Under the pieces are notes generated by a model that saw nothing but the letters and a program-made list of their open reading frames with translations, was not told the DNA's origin and ran no database searches. A stretch of DNA of 35,666 bases, taken from contig NZ_AZQP01000032.1 in assembly GCF_000601455.1 (NCBI RefSeq), forward strand, positions 1-35,666, in the 5' to 3' direction. Of this stretch, positions 8,779-17,831 are shown piece after piece; positions within the stretch are counted from its first letter, which is position 1; each line of letters opens with the position of its first letter. This DNA comes from Fervidicella metallireducens AeB (GTDB lineage: Bacteria; Bacillota; Clostridia; Clostridiales; Caloramatoraceae). A program made the translations under genes and the position numbers.

Positions 8779-9000
8779 AATATCCACCTCCATTATTTAT
8801 TTTGCATCTATGTGAAAAATGTATGTTTGTTAAATATTATTTCTAATTACAATTTTTGTGATAAAATATACTTGGGAAATGACATAAAACCTTTGCTATT
8901 ACATCAAAGACATTCTTGGGATTTTTGTTTGCAAATAATGTATGTCAACAATCAAATGTTAATTATAAAAATTGTTTTGTAAGGAGTCGGGGGTGTTGAA

Positions 9001-9762
9001 ATGAATGGTAAAATAATATATTTTTCAGGTACTGGAAATACTGAATATGTTGCAGAGCTTTACAAGAAAGAATTTGAGAGGAAAGGTCATAATATACATC
9101 TAATTGATATTGTCAGGAATAGTATATTAAATGATGATTATGATTTTTTAATATTAGGTTCTCCTATACATTGTGAAATTTTTCCTTATCTTTTTACGAA
9201 TTGGGTAAGTAAAAATATTTCTGATGGAAGGGGAAGAAAATGTATTATTTACTCAACACAAGCTGCAGATAAGGCAGCAGGGGCTGATATATTAGCAAAA
9301 GAATTGAATAAAAAAAATTTTAAAGTTGTAGTAAAAGATTTTATAGTAATGCCAAATAATTACTACGTAACGGCATTCAAAGAAAATACTAGATCTGAAA
9401 TTGAGAGTTTAAAAAAGGAAGCTGAGAAAATAGTAAAGAACCATGTGAATATATTTTTAGAAAACAAAATATATATTAAAAATGTATCAAGTATAAGATG
9501 TGGTTTTGGAAAATTTGTATACAGTGGCTTTAATAAATTTACGAAAGATTGGGCAAAAAAAAGATTTAGTGTAGACTACAATTTATGTATTAATTGCGGC
9601 AGATGTGCTAATAATTGTCCTACAAATAATATAATTATTAACAGGAGCAACAAGGAAATTAAATTTAAATATGCATGTATATCTTGCCAAAAATGTTTGC
9701 ACCTATGCCCTGAGAATGCATTTTTATATAAGGGTAAGCATTTTAAACAGTATAAATTATAA
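9001..9762 (+). CDS. EFR1-family ferredoxin-flavodoxin protein
   Basis: 253 residues. The N-terminal flavodoxin domain has the FMN phosphate loop FSGTGNTEYVAELY (about residues 8-21) and GSPIHCEIFPYLF. The C-terminus (about 195-245) has two 4Fe-4S motifs, CINCGRCANNCP and CISCQKCLHLCP, each CxxCxxCxxxCP. This is the EFR1 architecture: an electron carrier joining FMN to two clusters. AAGGAG and GGGGGTG precede ATG 9001. It is the first of three closely spaced genes, with 13 nt to the flavodoxin-PNPOx gene. The physiological partner is unknown. Confidence 0.88.
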   Translation: MNGKIIYFSGTGNTEYVAELYKKEFERKGHNIHLIDIVRNSILNDDYDFLILGSPIHCEIFPYLFTNWVSKNISDGRGRKCIIYSTQAADKAAGADILAKELNKKNFKVVVKDFIVMPNNYYVTAFKENTRSEIESLKKEAEKIVKNHVNIFLENKIYIKNVSSIRCGFGKFVYSGFNKFTKDWAKKRFSVDYNLCINCGRCANNCPTNNIIINRSNKEIKFKYACISCQKCLHLCPENAFLYKGKHFKQYKL

Positions 9763-9775
9763 AGAGGTGTTGGCT

Positions 9776-10729
9776 TTGCAAAGGACATTAGTTGTTTACA
9801 ATAGTAGATTTGGCACAACTTATGAAATTGCAAAAAAAATTGGTTTGATTTTAGGCCCATCAAAAGTAATTAAATACGATGAAAAAAATATTGATATTAA
9901 CGAATATGATTTTATTGTTTTTGGCACTCCAGTTTATAATGGCAGTATTGATGAAAACATAATAAAATTTATTTTAAAAAATATTAACCAGTTAAAGGTT
10001 AAAAAATGTGCTGCATTCTGTTGTTGTATAAAGGATAAGGACAAAGAAAAATATTTTAAACCATTAAAAGAAATTTTAGGTGAAAGTCTGATATTTTTTG
10101 AAGGATTTACAGGAAGAATAAAAGAGGAAGAACTGACTGTTAACGACTTAAATGAAATAAGACTTTTATTTCATCAGAATAACTTAAAACTTGAATGCTT
10201 TGATAATATAAAAATAGATGAGATAATAGATTTTGCACTCAAACTTAAACATATGAAGGAAGATTTACTGACAAATAAAATACCTGAAGCTAAGCTAAAG
10301 TTTTATGTGGAAGAGTTTTTGAACTGCCATAGCACTTGTACCTTATCCACAGCAAGTAATAAAAGGGTTAGAGGAACACCAATAGAATATAATTATAAAA
10401 ATAATTATATTTACTTATTAACAGAGGGTGGAGAGAAATTTTGTAATTTATTGAAGAATTGTTCAGTTTCCGTAAGTGTATATGATAATTTTCAGGGTAT
10501 GGGGAAATTAGCAGGTATGCAAATCCAGGGTGAGGCATTTTTGATAGATGAAAAAAGCAGGGAATATAAAGATGTACTTAATCTGAGAGGAATAAATTAC
10601 GAAAATATTATAAAACTTCCTATTACAATGAACATCATAAAAATAAAACTATTAAAAGCTGAATTTATTTATTCTAAATTCAAATCTCTTGGTTACGATT
10701 CAAAACAAATTTATTATTTTACCAGATAA
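9776..10729 (+). CDS. Flavodoxin domain fused to a PNPOx-like flavin-binding domain
   Basis: 317 residues from TTG 9776, which has AGAGGTG 7 nt upstream; TTG 9770 is the alternative, and a longer frame back to 9671 would run far into the previous gene. Residues about 1-150 are flavodoxin-like: LVVYNSRFGTTYEIAKKIG binds the FMN phosphate, followed by FIVFGTPVYNGS. Residues about 175-310 resemble the pyridoxamine 5'-phosphate oxidase-like split barrel (HSTCTLSTASNKRVRGTPIEYNY, IYLLTEGGEKFCNLLKN, MQIQGEAFLID). Two FMN-type domains in one chain suggest electron transfer, probably from the EFR1 protein made by the gene before it. The fusion is less common than either domain alone. Confidence 0.78.
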   Translation: MQRTLVVYNSRFGTTYEIAKKIGLILGPSKVIKYDEKNIDINEYDFIVFGTPVYNGSIDENIIKFILKNINQLKVKKCAAFCCCIKDKDKEKYFKPLKEILGESLIFFEGFTGRIKEEELTVNDLNEIRLLFHQNNLKLECFDNIKIDEIIDFALKLKHMKEDLLTNKIPEAKLKFYVEEFLNCHSTCTLSTASNKRVRGTPIEYNYKNNYIYLLTEGGEKFCNLLKNCSVSVSVYDNFQGMGKLAGMQIQGEAFLIDEKSREYKDVLNLRGINYENIIKLPITMNIIKIKLLKAEFIYSKFKSLGYDSKQIYYFTR

Positions 10730-10740
10730 AGGATGTTGAA

Positions 10741-11178
10741 ATGGCTGAGATATTAGAAATAAAAGTAAAAAAGAATTGTGAGAAGTGCTCTTTTGAAGTG
10801 ATAAAATGTGGGGAGCTTATAAAAAATTACGGTTTGGCTTGTGATGTTAATGGGGGCAAACCTGGTAGAAATATAAGCTTTTTGAATAATGAAACACGGA
10901 AAAAAATAAATTGTGCAGGTATTAAAGGTATTTGTTTTGAACGTTTTTATGAAAATATAACAATTTCAGGAGATTTAGAAATGAATATAGGGGATATCAT
11001 AAAAATAAGTGATGCTGAAATAGTAATTAAAAGTAAAGGTAAAAGATGTTTTGAAAATTGTGAAGTATATAAGAAAAAAATTAATTGTCCATTAAAGGAA
11101 GTTTGTTTTGGTGATGTTATAAAGTCTGGTGTTATACGTGTTGGAGATAAGATTAATCATGAACCAATATCTAAATAG
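10741..11178 (+). CDS. MOSC domain protein
   Basis: 145 residues. The segments VNGGKPGRNISFLN, CAGIKGICFERFYENITISG, LEMNIGDIIKISDAEIVI and GKRCFENC are the MOSC pattern, the domain named after the molybdenum cofactor sulfurase C-terminus, where a conserved Cys is thought to handle sulfur. It has eleven cysteines, including a late run KRCFENCEVYKKKINCPLK. The gene begins 11 nt after the flavodoxin-PNPOx gene and closes that operon. No molybdenum cofactor genes lie in the window, so the sulfur acceptor is open. Confidence 0.82.
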   Translation: MAEILEIKVKKNCEKCSFEVIKCGELIKNYGLACDVNGGKPGRNISFLNNETRKKINCAGIKGICFERFYENITISGDLEMNIGDIIKISDAEIVIKSKGKRCFENCEVYKKKINCPLKEVCFGDVIKSGVIRVGDKINHEPISK

Positions 11179-11302
11179 ACTTTAGCACTAAGTAATTAGC
11201 TATTAGCCTTTACATTTTTCACAAATGCTATTTGTAATTACAATATGCAATTATTAAGGATGTTCATAATTACGTGATTTTGTATACATCCTACAAAAAT
11301 AA

Positions 11303-11347
11303 GGAGCTGTCGCATTAGCAGATAATAAGCGCCAGTGCCACAGCTCC
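11303..11347 (-). terminator. Terminator of the intact DUF378 gene
   Basis: GGAGCTGT (11303-11310) pairs with ACAGCTCC (11340-11347), with more pairing inside the arms. Read on the minus strand it is followed by TTATTTTTG. Confidence 0.7.
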
Positions 11348-11363
11348 CCAAAGATTCAATTAT

Positions 11364-11555
11364 TTATTTTTTCATAAGTTTTTCATAAATTAAGTAAAGA
11401 CCTGAAATTCCTACTAAAGAATAAATAATTCTTGTTAATGTTGACATTTCGCCAAAAATTGTAGCTACTAGGTCAAAATTTAAAATACCAATTAAGCCCC
11501 AATTGATTGCGCCAATAATAACAAGTATTAAAGCAATTTTATTTAGGTTTTTCAA
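11364..11555 (-). CDS. DUF378 family small membrane protein
   Basis: 63 residues from TTG 11555, which has GGAGGG 7 nt upstream. Two hydrophobic segments flank the family signature GAINWGLIGILNFDLVA, followed by YSLVGISGLYLIYEKLMKK. These are DUF378 features; members are small integral membrane proteins of unknown role. It stands alone with its own terminator. A second, broken member lies at 17530-17759. Confidence 0.85.
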   Translation of the reverse strand: MKNLNKIALILVIIGAINWGLIGILNFDLVATIFGEMSTLTRIIYSLVGISGLYLIYEKLMKK

Positions 11556-11678
11556 TTTAAAACCCTCCAATAAATATTTAATATTACACTATATATATAT
11601 TTGAATAACTAAATAATTATTACAAAATATATAACTAACAAAAGGTAAATTCATGTGATAATATTGTATTTTTTATTC

Positions 11679-11707
11679 TTGACACCAGTTTGTGGGTGTG
11701 TTATCAT
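11679..11707 (+). promoter_or_regulatory. pyr operon promoter
   Basis: TTGACA (11679-11684), a 17-nt spacer and TATCAT (11702-11707): a strong sigma-A type promoter about 160 nt before pyrB, leaving room for the attenuator leader. Confidence 0.85.
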
Positions 11708-11721
11708 ACATTTAAATAAAT

Positions 11722-11753
11722 CCTTTAAAAACAGTCCCGTGAGGCTGACAAGG
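11722..11753 (+). promoter_or_regulatory. PyrR-binding loop (anti-antiterminator)
   Basis: AGTCCCGTGAGGCT at 11733-11746 fits all 14 positions of the PyrR-binding consensus ARUCCNGNGAGGYU. The flanks CCTT (11722-11725) and AAGG (11750-11753) form the lower stem. That stem would hide AAGGA, part of the 5' arm of the antiterminator. PyrR bound to UMP should stabilise it and favour termination. Confidence 0.88.
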
Positions 11754-11821
11754 AAGTCAATAGGTTTTTAATTTTGTGTAGTTATGTCGTGTCTTCCTTG
11801 TATTAGAGGAGGACATTTTTT
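11748..11821 (+). terminator. pyr attenuator: antiterminator and terminator
   Basis: The antiterminator arms are ACAAGGAAG (11748-11756) and CTTCCTTGT (11793-11801). The terminator is TGTCTTCCT (11790-11798) pairing with AGGAGGACA (11807-11815), followed by six T residues. The two structures share 11793-11798 and exclude each other, the classical PyrR attenuation design of Firmicutes. Confidence 0.88.
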
Positions 11822-11824
11822 ATA

Positions 11825-11856
11825 CCTTTAAGTTTAGCACAGTGAGGCTAAGAAGG
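11825..11856 (+). promoter_or_regulatory. Second PyrR-loop-like hairpin over the pyrB ribosome site
   Basis: AGCACAGTGAGGCT (11836-11849) matches 12 of 14 PyrR consensus positions. CCTT (11825-11828) and AAGG (11853-11856) flank it at exactly the same distances (7 nt and 3 nt) as in the first loop. The 3' arm is part of the Shine-Dalgarno sequence AAGGAGG of pyrB, so closing the stem would block translation. It lies after the terminator, so it is present only in read-through mRNA. Confidence 0.6.
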
Positions 11857-11868
11857 AGGAGATTGTAT

Positions 11869-12792
11869 ATGTTAAAAGGTAGACATTTAATTGATCCAAT
11901 GGATTTTTCAGTTGAAGAGCTGACACAAATCTTTGATTTTGCTGATAAAATTATCAGCAATCCTCAAAAGTATTCAGATCTATGTAAAGGAAAAATTCTT
12001 GCTACACTTTTCTATGAACCAAGCACAAGGACAAGATTCAGTTTTGAAGCTGCAATGCTGAGACTTGGAGGCCAAGTAATTGGATTCTCAGAACCAAATT
12101 CAAGCTCAGTGGCAAAGGGAGAGAGTATAGCTGATACAATAAGAACTATTGCCTGTTATGCAGATATTACTGTTATAAGGCATCCCAAGGAGGGTGCTCC
12201 AAAGTTAGCTTCAATGTACACAGATATGCCTGTTATAAATGCAGGTGATGGAGGACATCAGCATCCAACTCAGACATTAACAGATCTTTTAACTATCAGA
12301 TCAAAACTAGGGAAACTTAAGGGGTTGACTATTGGGCTTTGTGGCGACCTGAAGTTTGGAAGAACAGTCCATTCCCTTATTAAAGCGATGTCAAGATATG
12401 AAAATAATCAATTCGTATTAATTTCACCAAAAGAACTGCAAATTCCTGATTATCTAAGAAAATACCTTGTAGAAAATAAAATTGATTTTAAAGAAGTGGA
12501 AAGGCTTGAAGAGGTAATTGATAAACTTGATATTCTCTATATGACAAGGGTACAGAGAGAAAGATTTTTTAATGAAGAAGATTATATAAGATTAAAGGAC
12601 AGTTATATATTGGATATAGAAAAGATGAAACAAGCAAAGGAAAAAATGATAGTACTTCATCCATTACCAAGAGTTAATGAGATTTCCATTGAGGTAGATA
12701 AAGATCCTCGTGCATATTATTTTGAACAAGCTAAATTTGGTATGTATGTACGAATGGCTTTAATTGCAAAACTATTGGGGGTGGATGAATAA
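11869..12792 (+). CDS. pyrB: Aspartate carbamoyltransferase catalytic chain
   Basis: 307 residues from ATG 11869 with AAGGAGGAG upstream; an in-frame ATG at 11842 lies inside the regulatory hairpin and is rejected. It joins carbamoyl phosphate and aspartate to carbamoyl-aspartate, the first committed step of pyrimidine synthesis. [17 protein letters not shown] binds carbamoyl phosphate, [18 protein letters not shown] follows, and HPLPRVNEI binds aspartate. It overlaps pyrI by one base, consistent with the two-subunit E. coli-like holoenzyme rather than the free trimer of Bacillus. It is controlled by the leader described above. Confidence 0.96.
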   Translation: MLKGRHLIDPMDFSVEELTQIFDFADKIISNPQKYSDLCKGKILATLFYEPSTRTRFSFEAAMLRLGGQVIGFSEPNSSSVAKGESIADTIRTIACYADITVIRHPKEGAPKLASMYTDMPVINAGDGGHQHPTQTLTDLLTIRSKLGKLKGLTIGLCGDLKFGRTVHSLIKAMSRYENNQFVLISPKELQIPDYLRKYLVENKIDFKEVERLEEVIDKLDILYMTRVQRERFFNEEDYIRLKDSYILDIEKMKQAKEKMIVLHPLPRVNEISIEVDKDPRAYYFEQAKFGMYVRMALIAKLLGVDE

Positions 12793-13223
12793 TGGTAACA
12801 GTTAATGCTATAAAAAAAGGGATTGTAATAGATCACATCAAAGCTGGCTATGGTATTAAGATATTTAAATATCTAGGACTAGAAAACGCAGACTTTACAG
12901 TTGCTCTGATTATGAATGCTCCAAGTAATAAGTTAGGAAAAAAGGATATCATAAAAATAGAAAATGCAATAGATATGGATTATATAGTTCTTGGTTTGAT
13001 AGATCCAAATTTAACAATTAACATTATCGAGGAGGAAGTTATAAAAGAAAAGATAAAACTAAAATTACCTGAAAGGGTTGAAGATATTATAAAATGCAAA
13101 AATCCAAGGTGTGTAACTTCGATAGAAAGGGATATTATACATGTTTTCTATCTTGTTGATGAATATAGTGGTGAATATAAATGTCAGTTCTGTGATGAAA
13201 TTTACTTTCATTCGGAGGTATAA
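12792..13223 (+). CDS. pyrI: Aspartate carbamoyltransferase regulatory chain
   Basis: 143 residues. The N-terminal nucleotide-binding domain is followed by the zinc domain with CKNPRC (about 109-114) and CQFC (about 134-137), the four Cys that hold zinc and contact PyrB. Family members bind CTP or ATP and tune PyrB activity. The ATG shares its A with the pyrB stop codon. Bacillus lacks this subunit, whereas many Clostridium species have it. Confidence 0.96.
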   Translation: MVTVNAIKKGIVIDHIKAGYGIKIFKYLGLENADFTVALIMNAPSNKLGKKDIIKIENAIDMDYIVLGLIDPNLTINIIEEEVIKEKIKLKLPERVEDIIKCKNPRCVTSIERDIIHVFYLVDEYSGEYKCQFCDEIYFHSEV

Positions 13224-13226
13224 CAC

Positions 13227-14423
13227 ATGGAGTTACTAATAAAGAACAGCAGGATTATTGATTCATCTCAGGATTTTGTTGGAGACGTATATATAAATAA
13301 TGGAAAAATTGAGGAATTAGGGATAAATATTAGTAAGAATTGTAAAGTAATTAATGGGGAAGGGCTGGTGCTACTTCCCTCCTTTATGGATCTACACAGT
13401 CATTTCAGAGAACCTGGGTTGACTAACAAAGAAGATATTCTATCCGGCTGCTTAGCTGCTGTTAAAGGAGGCTATACGGGGGTTAATTTAATGGCAAACA
13501 CAAAGCCTGTTTGCAGCAGTACAAAAATAGTAGAGTATGTTTTAGAAAAGTCAAAGAATATAGGTCTTGTAGATATCATTCAGACGGTTTCAATTACTAG
13601 GGATATGAATGGAATTGAAATAGATCACCTGGATGAAATTAATAATTCAGTACGATTTATTTCAGATGATGGTAAAGGTGTCTTAAAAAGCAAGGTTATG
13701 CTTGATGCAATGATTAAGGCAAAGGAAAAAGGTATCACTGTTATTTCCCATGCTGAGGATGAAGAAATAACACCATTTTCAACTAGACTATCTGAAAATG
13801 TTATAACTTCCAGAGACATTTGCCTTGCAAAATTTACAGGCTGCCACCTGCATATGGCACATGTAAGTACTAAGGAAGCTATGAAGGAAATAATTGAAGC
13901 TAAAAAAATGGGCTATAATGTAACCTGTGAGGTTACACCTCATCATCTTGCACTAACTGGGGAAATGCAATATAGGGTTAATCCTCCTTTAAGAAATATA
14001 GAAGATATAAGATTTTTAATAGATGCAATAAAAAATAATTATGTAGATGCAATAGCTACTGATCATGCTCCACATACAACAGAAGACAAAATAAATGGAG
14101 CACCTGGGATATCTGGCATAGAAACTTCCTTTCAAGTATGTTATACAAAGCTGGTAAGAGAGGGACATATAACAATTAACAAACTATCAGAGCTCATGTC
14201 AAGAAATCCAGCAAGGCTAATGGGATATAACAAGGGTGAAATAAAAATAGGCTACGATGGTGATGTTGTTCTTGTAGATTTGAATTACAAAGAAAGAATA
14301 GTAGCCGAAAGGTTTGTTTCAAAGGGAAAAAATACGCCCTTTGAAGGTATGGAGTTTTATGGTGGGATAATGAAGACGATAAAAGGCGGAAGGATAGTAT
14401 ACAGCAGGGAGGATTTAAAATGA
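13227..14423 (+). CDS. pyrC: Dihydroorotase
   Basis: 398 residues, a class I metallo-dihydroorotase. MDLHSHFREPG carries the HxH metal ligands; VISHAEDEEI, CHLHMAHVSTKEA and ATDHAPHT supply further ligand or catalytic His and Asp residues. It closes carbamoyl-aspartate to dihydroorotate. CGGAGG lies before ATG 13227, only 3 nt after pyrI. The stop overlaps the pyrF ATG. Confidence 0.95.
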   Translation: MELLIKNSRIIDSSQDFVGDVYINNGKIEELGINISKNCKVINGEGLVLLPSFMDLHSHFREPGLTNKEDILSGCLAAVKGGYTGVNLMANTKPVCSSTKIVEYVLEKSKNIGLVDIIQTVSITRDMNGIEIDHLDEINNSVRFISDDGKGVLKSKVMLDAMIKAKEKGITVISHAEDEEITPFSTRLSENVITSRDICLAKFTGCHLHMAHVSTKEAMKEIIEAKKMGYNVTCEVTPHHLALTGEMQYRVNPPLRNIEDIRFLIDAIKNNYVDAIATDHAPHTTEDKINGAPGISGIETSFQVCYTKLVREGHITINKLSELMSRNPARLMGYNKGEIKIGYDGDVVLVDLNYKERIVAERFVSKGKNTPFEGMEFYGGIMKTIKGGRIVYSREDLK

Positions 14424-15286
14424 TTATTGATAAACTTTTTAATAGTGTTAAGGAAAAGGGCCATGTTTGTGTTGGGTTAGACACATCCCTTGATTATATA
14501 CCTGATTGGTTTAAAAAAAGGTATGTAAGCCTTGAGGATTTAATATTTGAATTTAATAAAGTGATAATTGATACAACTCTGGATATATCAGCATGTTATA
14601 AGGTTCAAATCGCTTATTATGAGGCCCATGGAATTAATGGAGTAAAGGCCTACAAAAAAACCCTTGAGTATCTCAGAAGTAAGAATTCCATAATTATTGC
14701 TGATATTAAGAGGGGGGATATTGCTGATACAGCTAAAATGTATGCAAGGGCACATTTTGAGGGGGATTTTGAAAGTGATTTTATAACTATAAATCCATAT
14801 ATGGGTCTAGACAGTATAGAACCATATTTACCCTATATTGAGAATAAAAATAAGGGTATTTTTACATTGGTAAGAACATCAAATAAGGGTGCAGAGGATA
14901 TTCAGTACATTATTGACAAAAATGGCAAAAGGGTTTTCAGTATAGTGGCTGAGAAGATAAATGGAATATCAGAAAAATATATCGGTAAATCTGGATATAG
15001 TTCAATTGGAGCAGTTGTTGGCTGTACCCATATAGATGAGGGTAGAGAGCTTAGAGAACGCTGTGAAAAAATGTTTTTCTTAATACCTGGATATGGTGCC
15101 CAGGGTGGTACAGCCAAGGATGTGGCAATCTTATTAAAAAACGGAAACGGAGGCATAGTAAATTCTTCAAGGGGTATTCTTCTTGCATATAAAAAATATG
15201 AAAATGGAGAATCTGATTTTGGCAAGTATGCAAGGCAAGAGGTGTTAAAAATGAAGGAGGATATACTAAATGCAGTACAAATATGA
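14420..15286 (+). CDS. pyrF: Orotidine 5'-phosphate decarboxylase, type 2
   Basis: 288 residues, longer than the usual 230-240 of type 1, as expected for type 2. The start GHVCVGLDTSLDYIP and the catalytic DIKRGDIADTAKMY (Asp-x-Lys-x-x-Asp) are clear; PGYGAQGGTAKDV and NSSRGILLAY bind phosphate. It makes UMP from OMP. ATG 14420 overlaps the pyrC stop, and the 3' end overlaps pyrK by 17 nt. Confidence 0.94.
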   Translation: MIIDKLFNSVKEKGHVCVGLDTSLDYIPDWFKKRYVSLEDLIFEFNKVIIDTTLDISACYKVQIAYYEAHGINGVKAYKKTLEYLRSKNSIIIADIKRGDIADTAKMYARAHFEGDFESDFITINPYMGLDSIEPYLPYIENKNKGIFTLVRTSNKGAEDIQYIIDKNGKRVFSIVAEKINGISEKYIGKSGYSSIGAVVGCTHIDEGRELRERCEKMFFLIPGYGAQGGTAKDVAILLKNGNGGIVNSSRGILLAYKKYENGESDFGKYARQEVLKMKEDILNAVQI

Positions 15287-16007
15287 AAGGGTTAAAATAC
15301 AGTCAAATGCAGAGGTAGCAAATAATATATACAAATTAGTCATTGAATGTAATCATGAAGCAAAACCAGGTCAGTTTTATATGCTAAGGGGATGGGATAA
15401 TGAACTGCTTCTTGGAAGGCCTATAAGTGTTCATGACGTTCAAGATGGTTTAACATCTTTTCTATATGAAGTCAGAGGCAAAGGAACAAAAATTCTGAGT
15501 ACACTAGAGACTGGATACAGAATTGAGATATTTGGACCACATGGAAAGGGATTCAACACCAATGTAAAGGGTAAGGTTGCAGTTGTTACAGGTGGAATTG
15601 GTATTGCACCAATGTATTATACAATTAAGGCATTAAAGAATGCACAAATAGATTTATTTGCGGGATTCAGAGATGAGGTATATTTAATTGATGATCTGAA
15701 AGATTTTATATCCAGTTCATATGTAGCTACTAATAACGGCAGAATTGGACATAAGGGTTTTATCACTGATATCTTCAATCCATGGGAATACAATCTTGTG
15801 TTATGCTGTGGTCCTGAAATTATGATGGAAAAAATAGTAAGGATGTGCAGGGATTATAAAACACCTGTTTATGTATCTATGGAGAGACATATGGCTTGTG
15901 GCATAGGAGCTTGTCTTGTATGCACTTGTAAAACTAAAGATGGAAACAAGAGGGTGTGTAAGGATGGGCCTGTATTTTCAGGGGAGGATGTGTTTCTAGA
16001 TGCTTAA
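15270..16007 (+). CDS. pyrK: Dihydroorotate dehydrogenase electron transfer subunit
   Basis: 245 residues. [11 protein letters not shown] binds [11 protein letters not shown] is in the NAD-binding half, and near the C-terminus [15 protein letters not shown] plus a later Cys (RVCKDG) hold the 2Fe-2S cluster. It passes electrons between PyrD and NAD. AAGGAGG lies within pyrF before ATG 15270, and the gene overlaps pyrD by 8 nt. Confidence 0.95.
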   Translation: MQYKYERVKIQSNAEVANNIYKLVIECNHEAKPGQFYMLRGWDNELLLGRPISVHDVQDGLTSFLYEVRGKGTKILSTLETGYRIEIFGPHGKGFNTNVKGKVAVVTGGIGIAPMYYTIKALKNAQIDLFAGFRDEVYLIDDLKDFISSSYVATNNGRIGHKGFITDIFNPWEYNLVLCCGPEIMMEKIVRMCRDYKTPVYVSMERHMACGIGACLVCTCKTKDGNKRVCKDGPVFSGEDVFLDA

Positions 16008-16905
16008 TGTTAGCTTATGTGGTATAGAACTTAAAAACCCAGTAATTGCAGCTTCAGGTACATTTGGATTTGGAGAAGAATATAATAATGTTTTTGATGT
16101 CTCAAAATTAGGTGGTATAGCTACAAAGGGGTTGACTTTAAATAAAAGGGAAGGAAATGACGGATTAAGGATTTACGAGGCTGAATCAGGAATAATGAAC
16201 AGTGTGGGACTTCAAAATCCAGGAATAGAAGAATTTATTAAGACAGAACTTCCTAAAATGAAAAAATTTAATACAGTAATATTTGCTAATTTAGGTGGAG
16301 GAACAATTGAGGAATATTTATCAGGTATTGAAAAATTAAATAATTCTGATATAGATATGATAGAATTAAACATTTCCTGTCCCAATGTTAAGGCAGGAGG
16401 AATGGCTTTTGGAATAAAGTCAAATATTGCTTATGATGTTGTATCAAGAGTTAAAGAGATAGCAAAAAAACCCATTATGGTTAAATTATCTCCCAATGCA
16501 GAGAACATAGTTGATATGTCTGAAAAATGCTGTAAAGCCGGTGCAGATGCAATTTCTTTGGTTAATACTTTTAAAGCCATGGCAATAGATATATACAAAA
16601 GAAAGCCTGTTTTTAATAATACATTTGCTGGTTTATCAGGACCAGCAATAAAACCAATAGCACTCAGGATGGTTTATGAAGTATCTAGGGCTGTTGATAT
16701 TCCGGTTGTTGGTATGGGTGGAATAACCACATGGCAGGATGCAATAGAGTTTATAATGGCAGGAGCAGAGGCAGTGCAGGTTGGTACCGCCAACTTTATA
16801 AAACCAGATATTTGTCTTGATATAATAGATGGAATCAAGAGTTTTATGGTAAGTGAGAATATAAAAAACCTGAGTGAAATAAAGGGAACAATAAGGGGTG
16901 TATAA
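16000..16905 (+). CDS. pyrD: Dihydroorotate dehydrogenase, class 1B catalytic subunit
   Basis: 301 residues, FMN barrel. [11 protein letters not shown] holds the catalytic Cys typical of class 1; [10 protein letters not shown] and [16 protein letters not shown] bind FMN and phosphate. Partnership with PyrK makes it class 1B (NAD-linked), fitting an anaerobe. GGGGAGG within pyrK precedes ATG 16000. Confidence 0.95.
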   Translation: MLNVSLCGIELKNPVIAASGTFGFGEEYNNVFDVSKLGGIATKGLTLNKREGNDGLRIYEAESGIMNSVGLQNPGIEEFIKTELPKMKKFNTVIFANLGGGTIEEYLSGIEKLNNSDIDMIELNISCPNVKAGGMAFGIKSNIAYDVVSRVKEIAKKPIMVKLSPNAENIVDMSEKCCKAGADAISLVNTFKAMAIDIYKRKPVFNNTFAGLSGPAIKPIALRMVYEVSRAVDIPVVGMGGITTWQDAIEFIMAGAEAVQVGTANFIKPDICLDIIDGIKSFMVSENIKNLSEIKGTIRGV

Positions 16906-16906
16906 A

Positions 16907-17469
16907 ATGGAGAAAATATTAGAAATATTAAAGAATTCAGAGGCTTTATTAGAAGGACATTTTCTATTGTCATCAGGCAGACACAGTAATAGATACATTC
17001 AATGTGCAAAATTACTGCAATATCCAGATAAGGCGGAAAAGGTATTGAATAGTGTTTGTGATAAACTGAAAAATATTGAATTTGACGTGGTTGTGGGCCC
17101 AGCAATGGGGGGAGTAATAGTTGCATATGAAATAGGCAGGCAACTTGGGAAGAGGGCTATTTTTACAGAAAGAGAAAACGGTGTAATGACCTTAAGGCGA
17201 GGCTTTGAAATAAAAGAAGGTGAACGGGTATTAATAACCGAAGATGTTGTTACAACGGGAAAATCAGCCCTTGAGGCAGCTGAAGTCATAAAGGCTCTTG
17301 GAGGGTGGTAGTAGGTATTGCATGTATAGCTGACAGAGGAAGTGCAAGATTAGAACATCCAATTTATAGTGCAATAAAACTTGAAATTGAGAGCTTTGAA
17401 ACAGGTGAGTGCCCTTTATGTGCTAATGGAATTCCATATATAAAACCAGGAAGCAGAAACTTAAAATAA
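16907..17469 (+). pseudogene. pyrE: Orotate phosphoribosyltransferase, single-base frameshift
   Basis: From ATG 16907 (AAGGGGTG upstream) the frame runs through [15 protein letters not shown] and the PRPP loop [18 protein letters not shown] to GG, then hits Trp-stop at about 17306-17311. Shifting by one base at the GGAGGGTGG run (17301-17309) restores [18 protein letters not shown] and a Cys-rich end ETGECPLCANG, finishing at TAA 17467-17469. One missing base would give a normal protein of 187 residues. It converts orotate and PRPP to OMP. It is the last gene of the operon. The break is either a sequence error or a real mutation; the rest of the gene looks intact, and two other genes in the window show the same kind of break. 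Confidence 0.85.
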
Positions 17470-17477
17470 GAATTAAT

Positions 17478-17532
17478 AAAAAACCATAAGCTACCTGAAA
17501 ATATAGTAAATCAGGTAGACTTATGGTTTTTA
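17478..17532. terminator. Bidirectional terminator after the pyr operon
   Basis: A long hairpin: AAAACCATAAG plus CTACCTGA (to 17498) pairs with TCAGGTAG (17511-17518) and CTTATGGTTTT (17520-17530), with one bulged A. A tract on the left and T tract on the right suit both the pyr operon and the convergent DUF378 remnant. Confidence 0.88.
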
Positions 17533-17759
17533 TTTGTCTTTACGGTAAATATCTTCGCCAGGTGTCATTAGGTATTTATAAAAAACAATAACGGAAGAAA
17601 CACCAACTAGTCCGTAAATTATTTTTGATGCAACAGAATTATATCCTCCCAAAATTGGAGTTAATGGATCAAAACCTAATATGCTACAAGGCCCCAAGCC
17701 ACACCACCAATAACAACAAAAATTAGAGATAATAAAGTTATTACTTTATCTGTTAACAT
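17530..17759 (-). pseudogene. DUF378 family membrane protein, single-base frameshift
   Basis: From ATG 17759 (AAGG 9 nt upstream) the frame gives LTDKVITLLSLIFVVIGG then VAWGLVAY and a stop. One added base at plus-strand position about 17684 (GC where GCC is expected) restores ILGFDPLTPILGG, then a second membrane segment IIYGLVGVSSVIVFYKYL and the end at 17530. The restored protein would have about 76 residues and the DUF378 signature GGVAWGL-x-x-I-x-x-FDPL. It is a paralog of the intact copy at 11364-11555. The role is unknown; the break may be a sequencing error. Confidence 0.75.
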
Positions 17760-17831
17760 AAACATCATCCTTTCAATTATATTTTATCTATGCAAAAAGA
17801 ATTTTATACTAAATAAAGTTTCTATTCACTT

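Noticed and set aside
9671-9775. 35-codon N-terminal extension of the flavodoxin-PNPOx protein
   Set aside because: It lies within the EFR1 gene in another frame; the flavodoxin fold begins right after TTG 9776, which has a good ribosome site.
11179-11302. Possible small gene or RNA between the MOSC gene and the DUF378 terminator
   Set aside because: No open frame with a ribosome site and only weak A/T pairing; nothing supportable is seen.
11842-11868. Upstream ATG for pyrB with an Arg-rich leader
   Set aside because: The nine codons lie inside the regulatory hairpin and ribosome site; PyrB homology begins at the ATG at 11869.
14902-15233. Long antisense open frames across pyrF and other genes
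   Set aside because: They mirror the codon pattern of the real genes, have no ribosome sites and no recognisable domains.
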